Part shown: positions 17,941 to 27,087 of the stretch, in pieces
How the letters are laid out: each line of letters opens with the position of its first letter
Position numbering within the stretch: position 1 is the first letter of the stretch
Assembly: GCF_036885195.1 (NCBI RefSeq)
Contig: NZ_CP133656.1
Location: forward strand, 2,356,001-2,420,000
Reading direction: 5' to 3'
Length of the DNA stretch: 64,000 nt
Source: Pectobacterium cacticida
Lineage (GTDB): Bacteria > Pseudomonadota > Gammaproteobacteria > Enterobacterales > Enterobacteriaceae
The notes under the pieces: generated by a model
What the model saw: only the letters and a program-made list of their open reading frames with translations
Databases searched by the model: none
Told to the model about the DNA's origin: nothing
Position numbers and translations under genes: made by a program

Positions 17941-20021
17941 TGTTGGGCTTCCCCGATCATTGATGTCATACGAATCTGACGGTGATCGCTTATTTCCAAA
18001 TTAGAGAGCACCGCCATGTTTGGCAGGCTACGATGCAGGAAGCGGGCAAGCAGTCCACGCAAAGCGTGATTCACCAACAGAACCGGGGGAGCCCCTAACA
18101 TTTCCTGCCTCTGTAGTGCTTGCCTGGCCTGTTCCAACAAACGATCGGCAAGCCCGGGTTCAAGACCGCCACCGCCCTGAAGCGCCTGTAATAACAGCCG
18201 TTCCAATGAACCTTCAAGCCCGATAACTTGAAGTTCTCCATCACCAGGGAACCATTGCTGGGTAATAGCACGACCCAGAGCAACCCTTACAACGGTGGTC
18301 AGCTCATAGGGATCCGGCTGCACTGGCGCATGCTCCGCCAATGTTTCCATAATGGTGCGCATATCCCTAATCGATACTTTCTCACTTAACAGATTTTGCA
18401 AAACCTTGTGCAAGGTCGTTAGGGTAACAACACCTGGTATGAAATCTTCGGCCAATTGCGGCATTTCTTGTGCGACGCGCTCCATTAATTGCTGTGCTTC
18501 CTGTCTGCCAAACAATTCACTGGCATGTAAGGCAATCAAATGGTTCAAGTGTGTCGCGACGACCGTACTGGCCTCTACGACCGTAAACCCTTGCGCCTGC
18601 GCCTGCTCTTTTAAGGCATTGTCAATCCAGACTGCCGGCAGCCCAAATGCCGGATCCTGAGTAATATCGCCGGATAATGAACCAATGGCATTGCCAGGAT
18701 TGATTGCCATCCACCGTCCAGGATGCGCTTCACCTTTTCCAACCTCCACCCCTTTCATTAAAATGCGATAACTAGCAGGTTGAAGTTCTAAATTATCCCG
18801 GATATGAACAACAGGAGGTAAAAATCCCATTTCCTGAGCAAATTTCTTTCTGATGCTTCGAATCCGTCCCAATAGTTCGCCATCTTGTTGTGCATCAACC
18901 ATGGGGATTAATCGATAACCGACCTCCATACCCAATGGATCTTCTAGTTGTACATCTGACCAGCTAGCCTCAACAACCTGATGTTTTTCCATTGAAGCCG
19001 GTACTGGCTGCATAACCGGCACTTTTGTTTGCTCCCCTCGCATCCACCAGGCAAGCCCCAATAACGCGGCGGTAAACAGTAGAAAGACAAAATTAGGCAT
19101 ACCGGGAACTAACCCAATAAGCCCAATCACTGCCGCACTCAGCACCATGACACGCGGATTATTAAACAATTGCGTGACCATCTGCTGGCCAACATCCTGA
19201 TCGGTACTGACCCGTGTCACAATGACACCTGCCGCGGTAGAAATAATCAGCGCTGGAATTTGTGCCACCAGGCCATCACCGATGGTAAGCAGCGTATAAC
19301 TCTCCGCCGCCTGGCCAACTGGCATACCGTGCTGTGCGACACCAACGATTAAACCACCGACAATATTAATGACCATGATGATCAATCCTGCGACAGCATC
19401 ACCACGCACGAACTTACTGGCGCCATCCATCGAGCCATAAAAATCTGACTCTTGCGTTACCTCGGCACGACGTTTTTTCGCTTCTTCTTCGCCAATTATC
19501 CCGGCATTGAGATCGGCATCAATCGCCATCTGTTTGCCTGGCATACCGTCTAACACAAAGCGGGCGCCAACTTCAGCAATACGCCCGGCCCCTTTGGTGA
19601 TAACCATAAAGTTGATTAAGACGAGGATAATAAAGACCACAATACCTATGGCAAAATTCCCACCGACCAGGAAGTGACCAAACGCCTCAACGACTTTCCC
19701 CGCCGCCGCTGTGCCTGTATGGCCTTCCAATAAAATAATACGCGTTGAAGCAACGTTGAGTGACAGGCGCAATAACGTGGAAAACAGTAGAATCGTAGGA
19801 AAGGCAGCGAATTCCAATGTTCGTTGCGTAAACATCGCAACCAGCAACACCATGATCGATAATGCGATGTTAAAGGTAAATAGCAGATCCAGAATGAATG
19901 GCGGCAACGGCAATACCATCATGGAAAGTATCAGCAGGATCAGTATTGGCCCGGCTAATATTTGCCATTGGGTACCTTTCATATTACTTGGTAGACGAAG
20001 CAAAGCGGCCAAATTAGCCAT
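17937..20021 (-). CDS. flhA: Flagellar export apparatus protein FlhA
   Basis: FlhA is the main membrane component of the export gate; its cytoplasmic ring binds chaperone-substrate complexes. The start is placed at MANLAALLRLPSNMK, giving 694 residues (692 in E. coli). An upstream in-frame ATG (20054) lies within flhB and is less likely. The first ~330 residues hold about eight membrane segments and the conserved FHIPEP region (GGNFAIGIVVF, then RFVLDGMPGKQMAIDADLNAG). The rest is the cytoplasmic domain. Its start overlaps the flhB stop by eight bases (ATGGCTAA). Confidence 0.97.
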   Translation of the reverse strand: MANLAALLRLPSNMKGTQWQILAGPILILLILSMMVLPLPPFILDLLFTFNIALSIMVLLVAMFTQRTLEFAAFPTILLFSTLLRLSLNVASTRIILLEGHTGTAAAGKVVEAFGHFLVGGNFAIGIVVFIILVLINFMVITKGAGRIAEVGARFVLDGMPGKQMAIDADLNAGIIGEEEAKKRRAEVTQESDFYGSMDGASKFVRGDAVAGLIIMVINIVGGLIVGVAQHGMPVGQAAESYTLLTIGDGLVAQIPALIISTAAGVIVTRVSTDQDVGQQMVTQLFNNPRVMVLSAAVIGLIGLVPGMPNFVFLLFTAALLGLAWWMRGEQTKVPVMQPVPASMEKHQVVEASWSDVQLEDPLGMEVGYRLIPMVDAQQDGELLGRIRSIRKKFAQEMGFLPPVVHIRDNLELQPASYRILMKGVEVGKGEAHPGRWMAINPGNAIGSLSGDITQDPAFGLPAVWIDNALKEQAQAQGFTVVEASTVVATHLNHLIALHASELFGRQEAQQLMERVAQEMPQLAEDFIPGVVTLTTLHKVLQNLLSEKVSIRDMRTIMETLAEHAPVQPDPYELTTVVRVALGRAITQQWFPGDGELQVIGLEGSLERLLLQALQGGGGLEPGLADRLLEQARQALQRQEMLGAPPVLLVNHALRGLLARFLHRSLPNMAVLSNLEISDHRQIRMTSMIGEAQQ

Positions 20022-21165
20022 CGGTAGTTTTCTCTTTAGCAAAATCCAGTGCATCCGGCACAGGTAGGTGTTTCGGTTTTCTAGGAATTAATCCACCTTC
20101 CCGCTTCCAGCGTTTCAGTTGATAAACCCAAGCTAAGACTTCTGCAACGGCCGCATACAGCGTGGCTGGAATAGGCTGGCCAACCTCAGAGTGACGGAAT
20201 AACGCGCGTGCCAGCGGCGGCGCTTCAAGAATAGGAACGCGGTGTTCTACTCCCAGTTCGCGAATACGTAAAGCAACCTCACCTGCCCCTTTTGCCAACA
20301 CTTTGGGCGCATTCATTTTTTTATCATCGTAGCGTAAAGCGACGGCATAATGTGTCGGGTTTGTGACTATTACATCAGCCTTGGGGACGTCAGACATCAT
20401 TCTACGTTGCGCTATCGCCCTTTGTTGCTGACGAATACGACCTTTAACATGGGGATCGCCTTCACTCTGTTTATGCTCATCACGAATTTCCTGTTTGGTC
20501 ATCCGTAATTTTTTAATATGACTCCATATTTGCCAGAACACATCAAAAGCGACCATGGGAACCAGCCCCATCATAATCAGAAAACCGCACATTACGGTCA
20601 ACCATAACGCATTACTCAACGCGTCAACCGGCGCTTCAGAGAGTAGATGTAATATGCTTGGCCAGTGATGAATCAGAAATAAGGTGCCAATAACCCCAAC
20701 CACGACTGATTTCAATATGGCTTTGAAGAGCTCAGCCAGTGATTGGGAGGAAAATAAACGTTTCAGGCCAGAAACGGGATCTAATTTTTTGAAGTCAACC
20801 TTTAACGATTTGGAACTAAATACTATACCGCCCAGCAGTATTGGCGCAGATAACGCGACTAGCACCGACCCCAGCATGATCGGCATCAGCGCCGCTCCCG
20901 CCTGCCGTAATAACACGCCGACATGGCGTAACATTTGCGTGTCATCACCTATTGTTGCGTAATTAAAATTCAGTGAATGTGAGACAATTTTGGCCAATCT
21001 CCCCGCTAATGCATCGCCCCCTATCCACAAGATAGCCAACCCGGCAACCATCATCAAAACGGAAGTCAGCTCTCGAGACCGTGGGATCTGGCCTTCATCT
21101 CGCGCTTTCTCCTCTTTTTGGGGAGTGGGCGCTTCTGTTTTCTCCAGATCGCTATCTTCAGCCAC
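20014..21165 (-). CDS. flhB: Flagellar export switch protein FlhB
   Basis: FlhB is the export-gate component that changes substrate specificity after self-cleavage. The 383-residue protein has a charged N-terminus (DLEKTEAPTPQKEEKARDEGQ), four membrane segments and the cytoplasmic autocleavage motif NPTH in VTNPTHYAVALRYDD (about residue 270). Length is typical. It is 232 bases downstream of cheZ and overlaps flhA. Confidence 0.97.
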   Translation of the reverse strand: MAEDSDLEKTEAPTPQKEEKARDEGQIPRSRELTSVLMMVAGLAILWIGGDALAGRLAKIVSHSLNFNYATIGDDTQMLRHVGVLLRQAGAALMPIMLGSVLVALSAPILLGGIVFSSKSLKVDFKKLDPVSGLKRLFSSQSLAELFKAILKSVVVGVIGTLFLIHHWPSILHLLSEAPVDALSNALWLTVMCGFLIMMGLVPMVAFDVFWQIWSHIKKLRMTKQEIRDEHKQSEGDPHVKGRIRQQQRAIAQRRMMSDVPKADVIVTNPTHYAVALRYDDKKMNAPKVLAKGAGEVALRIRELGVEHRVPILEAPPLARALFRHSEVGQPIPATLYAAVAEVLAWVYQLKRWKREGGLIPRKPKHLPVPDALDFAKEKTTDG

Positions 21166-21397
21166 GGCGGTGTCCCTGTTAAGACTTTTAGGATAGGAAT
21201 TTGCTGCCTAGCATGACAAATTCGAAAAAAACTGATGGCTGGAAAAACAAGAAAAACGCATGCTTCTTTAGCGGATAGTCCGACAGACATAACAGAGAAC
21301 CGCCGAATACGACCATTAATACTCATCATTAATAGCGCATCGGCGGACATTGATGTTTCAAGAAGGGGAAAGCCCCCTCTTGCTTGAAGCCCGATGA
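21166..21397. other. Gap between cheZ and flhB
   Basis: This gap holds an imperfect GC-rich stem (about 21355-21387: AAGGGG paired with CCCC plus flanking TTCAAG/CTTGAA) just after the cheZ stop. On the minus strand it is not followed by a T-run, so it may act as a pause or partial attenuator. I could not pick out a convincing FlhDC box or sigma-28 promoter for flhBAE. Confidence 0.35.
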
Positions 21398-22042
21398 TTA
21401 AAAGCCCAGGCTATCCAGAAGGTCGTCAACCTGATCCTGATTGGCGACGATTCCTGTGGCATCTTTATCAACCTGAGGGCCATTTAGCAAACCATCATTG
21501 GCTCGCTTAGGCGCATCTGGTTTTTCTGGAATGTTTTCCAGCAATACCATTAACAGTTGTTTCTCGATTTCCTGAATAACATCCATCATGCGTTTGATCA
21601 CCTGACCGGTAAGGTCCTGGAAATCTTGCGCCATCATAATTTCCAGCAACTGGGCATTGGTAAATGCGGTATGCTGCGGCACATCTGCAAGATAGCTCCG
21701 GGTATCAGTCACGAGTTCCCGCGCTTCAGCCAACTCAATAGGATTTTCAAACCAGGCATCCCAACGTGTTTTCAACGCGTTGGCACCAGCTTCCAGCTGG
21801 TTCTGATGTGGTTGTGAGGCTTCTACGCAATTTAGCGCGCGTTCCGCAGCCTGCGCAGTCATCTGGACAACATAATCAAGACGGTCGCGAGCGTCAGGAA
21901 TAGCTTCGGCGGCTTCTGCTATAGCAGTATCCAAACCTAGTTCTTTTAAGCTATCGCGCAGCATACGCGTTAGCTGACCTATACGCGAAATAATCTCGGT
22001 GGCTGAAGCAGTGTCGTTCACGGACGGCATATGTGGCGTCAT
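21398..22042 (-). CDS. cheZ: CheY-P phosphatase CheZ
   Basis: CheZ speeds removal of phosphate from CheY. The 214-residue protein is a long helical hairpin; the catalytic region AQDFQDLTGQVIKRMMDVI contains the Gln that inserts into the CheY active site (Gln147 in E. coli). The C-terminal CheY-binding peptide VDDLLDSLGF is present. Length matches E. coli exactly. It lies nine bases after cheY. Confidence 0.97.
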   Translation of the reverse strand: MTPHMPSVNDTASATEIISRIGQLTRMLRDSLKELGLDTAIAEAAEAIPDARDRLDYVVQMTAQAAERALNCVEASQPHQNQLEAGANALKTRWDAWFENPIELAEARELVTDTRSYLADVPQHTAFTNAQLLEIMMAQDFQDLTGQVIKRMMDVIQEIEKQLLMVLLENIPEKPDAPKRANDGLLNGPQVDKDATGIVANQDQVDDLLDSLGF

Positions 22043-22051
22043 AAGATCCCC

Positions 22052-22441
22052 TTACATACCCAATTTTTCGAAAATCTTGTTCAGTTTTTCTTCAAGGGTT
22101 GCTGCTGTAAATGGTTTAACTACATAGCCGCTGGCACCTGCTTGCGCTGCGGCGATAATATTTTCTTTCTTAGCTTCCGCTGTAACCATAAGTACGGGCA
22201 GTTTCGACAACGCATCATCTGCACGAATAGCCTGCAGAAGTTCCAGACCATCCATGTTCGGCATGTTCCAATCAGAGATCACGAAATCAAAGGCATTCGC
22301 TCGAAGCTTATTCAGCGCATCCGCGCCATCTTCCGCCTCTTCTACATTATTAAACCCCAGTTCTTTCAGTAGATTACGAACAATCCGACGCATTGTCGAA
22401 AAATCATCCACTACCAGGAATCTGAGTTCTTTATCGGCCAT
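22052..22441 (-). CDS. cheY: Chemotaxis response regulator CheY
   Basis: CheY carries the phosphoryl signal from CheA to the motor switch. The start MADKELRFLVVDDF gives 129 residues, as in E. coli, with AGGAG upstream; a longer frame to 22468 is unlikely. Visible active-site residues are the VVDD acidic pair, the phospho-acceptor Asp in FVISDWNMPNMDG (about 57), Thr in MVTAEAKK (about 87) and Lys in YVVKPF (about 109). It is in the cheRBYZ run. Confidence 0.98.
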   Translation of the reverse strand: MADKELRFLVVDDFSTMRRIVRNLLKELGFNNVEEAEDGADALNKLRANAFDFVISDWNMPNMDGLELLQAIRADDALSKLPVLMVTAEAKKENIIAAAQAGASGYVVKPFTAATLEEKLNKIFEKLGM

Positions 22442-22477
22442 ACCTACTCCTAAATGTTTATTGCTCACCGAGAGCTG

Positions 22478-23530
22478 CTATATACGTAATGCCTGTCCGG
22501 CAGAGATTTGCGCCAACATACGCTGGCTCACCTGGTGTAGATCCACCACTTCATCAACGCCACCCATAGCAATCGCTTCACGTGGCATTCCGAAAACCAC
22601 ACAACTTGCTTCATTTTGGGCCAGGGTATAAGCCCCCGATTGATGGAGTTCCAACATGCCGGCCGCTCCATCATTCCCCATTCCAGTGAGGATGACGCCC
22701 ACAGCATTCCGCCCGGCGTATTGGGCAACCGAACGAAATAACACATCAACAGACGGACGATGTCGATTAACCGGAGAACCGTCATGCAGGCGTACCTGAT
22801 AGTTTGCCCCGCTACGCGCCAATTCAAGATGGCGCGCCCCTGGCGCAATATAGGCGTGCCCAGGGATGATACGCTCCCCGTCTTCTGCTTCCTTTACCGT
22901 AATTTGGCATAATTTATTTAATCGTTCGGCGAAAGACTTGGTAAATCCTGGCGGCATATGCTGTGTAATCAGTAATGCCGGGCTTGTCGGCGGCAGGGGC
23001 TGTAACACATGGCGTATCGCCTCTGTCCCGCCGGTTGACGCGCCGATCGCAATCAACTTCTCACTACTGAGCAGTGGGACATGCTGAATAATTTTTGTTG
23101 GCTCAGTCATGTTACTTCGCTGTGGCAGACGCGCCTTAGCGGCCATGCGAATTTTTTCGGCAATTAACTCGCTATAGGCCAACATCCCTTCACGAATGCC
23201 CAACTGCGGTTTGGTGACAAAATCGATTGCCCCAAGTTCCAGAGCTCGCAACGTAATTTCAGACCCCTTCCCCGTCAGAGACGACACCATAACGACAGGC
23301 ATCGGACGCAGGCGCATGAGTTTTTCAAGAAAATCCAACCCATCCATACGGGGCATTTCAACATCCAGGGTCAATACCTGAGGATTGAATTTTTTTATCA
23401 AATCACGGGCGACTAAAGGATCTGGTGCCGTCGCAACCACTTCCATATCAGGATGGCTATTAATAATTTCTGTCATGATCTGCCTCATCAAGGCCGAGTC
23501 ATCAACGCATAATACTCTTATTTTGCTCAT
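22478..23530 (-). CDS. cheB: Chemotaxis methylesterase and deamidase CheB
   Basis: CheB removes receptor methyl groups and deamidates receptors after phosphorylation by CheA. The N-terminal receiver domain (about 1-125) has VDDSALMRQ and the phospho-acceptor Asp in LTLDVEMPRMDGL. The C-terminal esterase domain has the Ser in GASTGGTEA, the His in TQHMPPGF and the Asp in GMGNDGAAG, forming the catalytic triad. Length of 350 is typical. Its start shares one base with the cheR stop. Confidence 0.98.
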   Translation of the reverse strand: MSKIRVLCVDDSALMRQIMTEIINSHPDMEVVATAPDPLVARDLIKKFNPQVLTLDVEMPRMDGLDFLEKLMRLRPMPVVMVSSLTGKGSEITLRALELGAIDFVTKPQLGIREGMLAYSELIAEKIRMAAKARLPQRSNMTEPTKIIQHVPLLSSEKLIAIGASTGGTEAIRHVLQPLPPTSPALLITQHMPPGFTKSFAERLNKLCQITVKEAEDGERIIPGHAYIAPGARHLELARSGANYQVRLHDGSPVNRHRPSVDVLFRSVAQYAGRNAVGVILTGMGNDGAAGMLELHQSGAYTLAQNEASCVVFGMPREAIAMGGVDEVVDLHQVSQRMLAQISAGQALRI

Positions 23531-24402
23531 TATCTTTCCTTAGCCAGCCCGTATACAGTTTGCCCGCGCAAATAAAACTCGCGGCTGATTTGACTGAAAT
23601 TCTCTGAATGCCCGGCAAATAATAACCCGCCCGGTTTAAGCATCGGAACGAATCGACGCAGAATGCGCTCTTGAGTTTCTTTATCGAAATAAATCATTAT
23701 ATTACGACAAAAAATAGCATCGAATGGCGCAGGAACCGGCCAATCAGGCGCGAGTAGGTTAAGTTGTTGGAAATGCACCATAGAGGCCAATTCAGGCCTG
23801 ACGCGAACCAAACCGCTGTGCGGACCCGTGCCACGTAAAAAAAACCGCTGAAGTTGCTGTGGTGAAAGCGCACGCAACTCTTCCTGACGATAGATTCCCG
23901 CCGTGGCCTTCTCTAACACCTGAGTATCTATGTCACTCGCCCATACCTGACAGCCGCTGGCTTTATTGCCTAAAGCCTCGGCAAGCGTTATAGCCAAAGA
24001 ATAAGGCTCTTCCCCGGTTGAGGCCGCCGTACTCCAGACTGTATAGCCATTGGGACGTTTCTTTGCATGTTCGGCCAGGATGGGGAAATGGTGAGCTTCG
24101 CGGAAAAAAGCGGTTAGATTTGTGGTTAACGCATTAATAAAGGCCTGCCATTCAGCACTGTTGGGATCAGACTCCAGGAGCGCTAAGTATTGACCGAAAT
24201 CATTGATTCCAAGCAGACGTAACCGTCTGACCAGGCGGTTGTAAACCATTTCACGCTTATGATCGGCCAGCACAATGCCTGCACGCTGGTATATTAATTG
24301 GCTTATCCGTCGGAAATGGGTATCCGACAATGGCAAACGATCAACCATCTGCGTCAATATAGAGGCGGATTCAGGGCGGTTTTGCGGTGGTGTATTTTTC
24401 AT
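23530..24402 (-). CDS. cheR: Chemoreceptor methyltransferase CheR
   Basis: CheR methylates receptor glutamates using S-adenosylmethionine. The N-terminal helical domain (FRRISQLIYQRAGIVLADHKREMVYNRL) and the SAM-binding domain (STAASTGEEPYSLA, later DAIFCRNIMIYFD) are intact. I prefer the start MKNTPPQNRPES (290 residues, GAGCGG upstream); the ATG at 24423 would add seven residues but lacks a ribosome-binding site. A terminator stands between this gene and the receptor upstream. Confidence 0.95.
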   Translation of the reverse strand: MKNTPPQNRPESASILTQMVDRLPLSDTHFRRISQLIYQRAGIVLADHKREMVYNRLVRRLRLLGINDFGQYLALLESDPNSAEWQAFINALTTNLTAFFREAHHFPILAEHAKKRPNGYTVWSTAASTGEEPYSLAITLAEALGNKASGCQVWASDIDTQVLEKATAGIYRQEELRALSPQQLQRFFLRGTGPHSGLVRVRPELASMVHFQQLNLLAPDWPVPAPFDAIFCRNIMIYFDKETQERILRRFVPMLKPGGLLFAGHSENFSQISREFYLRGQTVYGLAKER

Positions 24403-24639
24403 ATTAAACCGCTCGAATAACATTTTTTGCTATGGCTTTTTTCAATCTGACTTTCCTTTACCGAACAGCTAACGCAGGTTTTATTATCATTCGCCAATTA
24501 CCCGACACATCGCGATGCGTATTGACATTTTATTTTGGTTGCCCCGATAAGTTCTACAAATAGAGCCAAGCCACCGAATAACATTTTCCTTCTCATTGCT
24601 ATTAATCTGCCTTCATTTTAAATAGTGAGGCGGATAATA

Positions 24640-24676
24640 AAACAATCTCCCGGCCACCTATACATAAGTGGCCGGG
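24640..24676 (-). terminator. Rho-independent terminator between the receptor gene and cheR
   Basis: A perfect 9-bp GC-rich stem (CCCGGCCAC at 24649-24657 with GTGGCCGGG at 24668-24676, 10-base loop) is followed on the minus strand by AGATTGTTTTATT. It lies about 60 bases past the receptor stop codon. It would end the motA-to-receptor transcript before cheR. The rest of the 24403-24737 gap has no gene and no promoter I could confirm. Confidence 0.85.
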
Positions 24677-24737
24677 CATTGACTCAGTAACTATATCTTA
24701 CTGTGCCATATTCATCGACTAGCGACACGACAGCTTG

Positions 24738-26423
24738 TCAAAAGGTCTCCCAATTATCATTAGATGCGGCTTCCTTTGCCTTTTTAACGCTATTGGCTGT
24801 TGGAGCCAACAGTTCCGTTTTGGGATTTGTCATGACCGGCGACGTTTTTCTAAAAGAATGTTCATTTTCAGAGAGACGAAACACCGCTACAGCCTGGCTC
24901 AACGCTTTCGCCTGCTCTTCCAGCGCTATAGCCGCAGTTGCAGATTCTTCAACCAACGAGGCGTTTTGTTGCGTTACGCGATCCATTTCCGTCACCGCTT
25001 GGCCGACCTGATCGATACCTTTGCTTTGCTCATCTGATGCTGAAGCGATTTCGCCCATAATGTCTGTCACGCGAGTCACCGCACTAACGATCTCTTCCAT
25101 CGTTTCACCTGCACTTTCAACCAGTACAGACCCTTCGTCAACGCGACTAACTGAGTCATCAATGAGGCTCTTAATTTCTTTCGCTGCCTGAGCACTACGC
25201 TGTGCCAGATTGCGAACTTCACCTGCTACAACGGCAAACCCGCGGCCCTGCTCCCCAGCCCTGGCCGCTTCAACGGCAGCATTCAATGCAAGAATGTTGG
25301 TTTGAAAAGCAATACCATCGATGACGCTGGTAATGTCAGCGATTTTTTGCGAGCTACCGGCGATATTGTGCATAGTTTTGACCACATTATCGACGACCTT
25401 CCCGCCTTTCTGCGCGGTTTCAGACGCACTCAGCGCCAATTGACTCGCCTGACGAGCATTCTCGGCATTTAGCTTAACAGTTGCGGTCAATTGTTCCATA
25501 CTGGCGGCCGTTTCTTCTAACGACGCAGCCTGTTGTTCGGTACGTGATGACAGATCGTTATTCCCGGCGCTAATTTCTGACGCGCCGGTATAAATCGCAT
25601 CAGCGCCTTGCCGAACCGCGCTAACCGTTGACACAAATTCATTTTGCATATGGCGAATACTGTCGGCCAAAATACCCATTTCATTCGTACTACGAAAATC
25701 ATTCGTTTTGGTCAAATCACCTTTCGCGATAAGAAGAATATGCTCAACGATCTTGTTCAAAGGCTTAATGAGGAGCCGCTGTATTCCAACCCATGATATC
25801 AGGGCTAACGCAAAAACCAGCACCACCATGAAGATAAGTATCCAGATCGACGAATCATAAGCGGCTTCATTTTCCGCAATACCGGCCTGGTAGAGCCTAT
25901 CGCTTTCTGCTTTATAAGCGTAATAGGCTTTTTCAAAATTATCCTGAAAACCTTGTGTCGGTTGGTCAATAAATTTCTTAAATTCTCCCGCGTGTAAAAA
26001 TTGGATTAATTCAGTCAATGCACCATTTAGTGCAACAAAATTATCTTTCACGCTACGGGTAACATTCTTATCCAGACGATCGTCCTGCGTCACATTTTCA
26101 TAGCGGGAGAAAAAATCATTAGCGACCGCCAATTGTTTTTCAGCTGTACCCAACAACGCTTTACCATCGGCGCCAGTCCCTGAGCCATTAGCATCAAGTG
26201 CAAAACGCGTCCCAGCCCGGTTAAGCGTATTGCGCGTCTGCAATAAATACGACCAGGCAGAATCCAACTCAGAGCGTTTTTGATTAATAACCTGGGTCGA
26301 GCTAAAGATATCCTTATCCGTTTTTAATGCATGAAAGAATAAGCCACCAGAAATAAGCTGAAGAGCTCCAAACAACACTAATACTAGCATCAAACCTGTA
26401 ACAACTTTAATACGGTTAAACAT
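24738..26423 (-). CDS. Methyl-accepting chemotaxis protein, Tsr-like
   Basis: This transmembrane chemoreceptor signals through CheW and CheA. The start MFNRIKVVTG gives 561 residues. In order it has TM1 (about 10-32), a periplasmic four-helix bundle, TM2 (about 190-212), a HAMP domain, and the signalling hairpin with the conserved FQTNILALNAAVEAARAGEQGRGF tip. The periplasmic segment LLQTRNTLNRAGTRF and DQPTQGFQDNFEKAY closely follow E. coli Tsr, including the Arg used to bind serine, so serine is the most likely ligand (inferred). The C-terminal NWETF pentapeptide tethers CheR and CheB. In E. coli, tar and tap lie at this locus. Confidence 0.93.
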   Translation of the reverse strand: MFNRIKVVTGLMLVLVLFGALQLISGGLFFHALKTDKDIFSSTQVINQKRSELDSAWSYLLQTRNTLNRAGTRFALDANGSGTGADGKALLGTAEKQLAVANDFFSRYENVTQDDRLDKNVTRSVKDNFVALNGALTELIQFLHAGEFKKFIDQPTQGFQDNFEKAYYAYKAESDRLYQAGIAENEAAYDSSIWILIFMVVLVFALALISWVGIQRLLIKPLNKIVEHILLIAKGDLTKTNDFRSTNEMGILADSIRHMQNEFVSTVSAVRQGADAIYTGASEISAGNNDLSSRTEQQAASLEETAASMEQLTATVKLNAENARQASQLALSASETAQKGGKVVDNVVKTMHNIAGSSQKIADITSVIDGIAFQTNILALNAAVEAARAGEQGRGFAVVAGEVRNLAQRSAQAAKEIKSLIDDSVSRVDEGSVLVESAGETMEEIVSAVTRVTDIMGEIASASDEQSKGIDQVGQAVTEMDRVTQQNASLVEESATAAIALEEQAKALSQAVAVFRLSENEHSFRKTSPVMTNPKTELLAPTANSVKKAKEAASNDNWETF

Positions 26424-26455
26424 ACAACGCCTTTTGAGTAGACCAACCACCGATG

Positions 26456-26482
26456 GTATCGGCACTATTTGGCATATCTTTA
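26456..26482 (-). promoter_or_regulatory. Sigma-28 promoter for the Tsr-like receptor
   Basis: On the minus strand TAAA (26482-26479) is followed after exactly 15 bases by GCCGATAC (26463-26456), matching the FliA consensus at all -35 and seven -10 positions. It lies about 35 bases upstream of the receptor start, in the gap after cheW, so the receptor can be transcribed alone as well as by read-through from motA. Confidence 0.85.
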
Positions 26483-26557
26483 CGAATTTCTGGACTAACG
26501 GGAATACAACTCAGGAAGGTTCTTGGGGCCGCTTACGCAGCCCCAGAAGGCCAAGAG

Positions 26558-27055
26558 CTAAGACTTCAACACATTATCAACCAGTGCCATTTCATCGCTG
26601 CTCAACAGTTTTTCGATATCAACCAGAATGAGCATTCTCTCACCTAACGACCCAAGCCCCGTCAGATACTCTGTGGATAGGGTCACAGCGAACTCCGGCG
26701 CAGGACGGATTTGCTCCGCTGTCAATGACAGGACATCAGACACGCCATCGACAACAATACCGACGACACGCTGACCAAGATTTAATACAATAACTACTGT
26801 ATTATCATTATATTCAACATCTTGTTTGGCAAACTTGATACGCAAATCAACGATCGGTACAATGACTCCGCGTAGATTGGTAACCCCTTTAATGAAAGGC
26901 GGTGTGTTGGCAATACGCGTAACCTGATCATAACCACGGATTTCTTGAACTTTTAGGATGTCAACGCCGTACTCTTCATCGCCCAGCGTAAAAATCAGGA
27001 ATTCCTGTCCTTCGGTTTCGCCGGTCAATTTCGTGACGCTAGCAAGTCCAGTCAT
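26558..27055 (-). CDS. cheW: Chemotaxis coupling protein CheW
   Basis: CheW links receptors to CheA. I place the start at ATG 27055 (MTGLASVTKLTG, 165 residues), which has AAGGTGG at good spacing; the frame can be extended three codons to a GTG within that ribosome-binding site. The protein is a single CheW domain with EEYGVDILKVQEIRGYDQVTRIAN and GVTNLRGVIVPIVDLR. It lies about 30 bases after cheA. Confidence 0.97.
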   Translation of the reverse strand: MTGLASVTKLTGETEGQEFLIFTLGDEEYGVDILKVQEIRGYDQVTRIANTPPFIKGVTNLRGVIVPIVDLRIKFAKQDVEYNDNTVVIVLNLGQRVVGIVVDGVSDVLSLTAEQIRPAPEFAVTLSTEYLTGLGSLGERMLILVDIEKLLSSDEMALVDNVLKS

Positions 27056-27087
27056 GTTTTCCACCTTTTTATTAACGATCTATTTTA

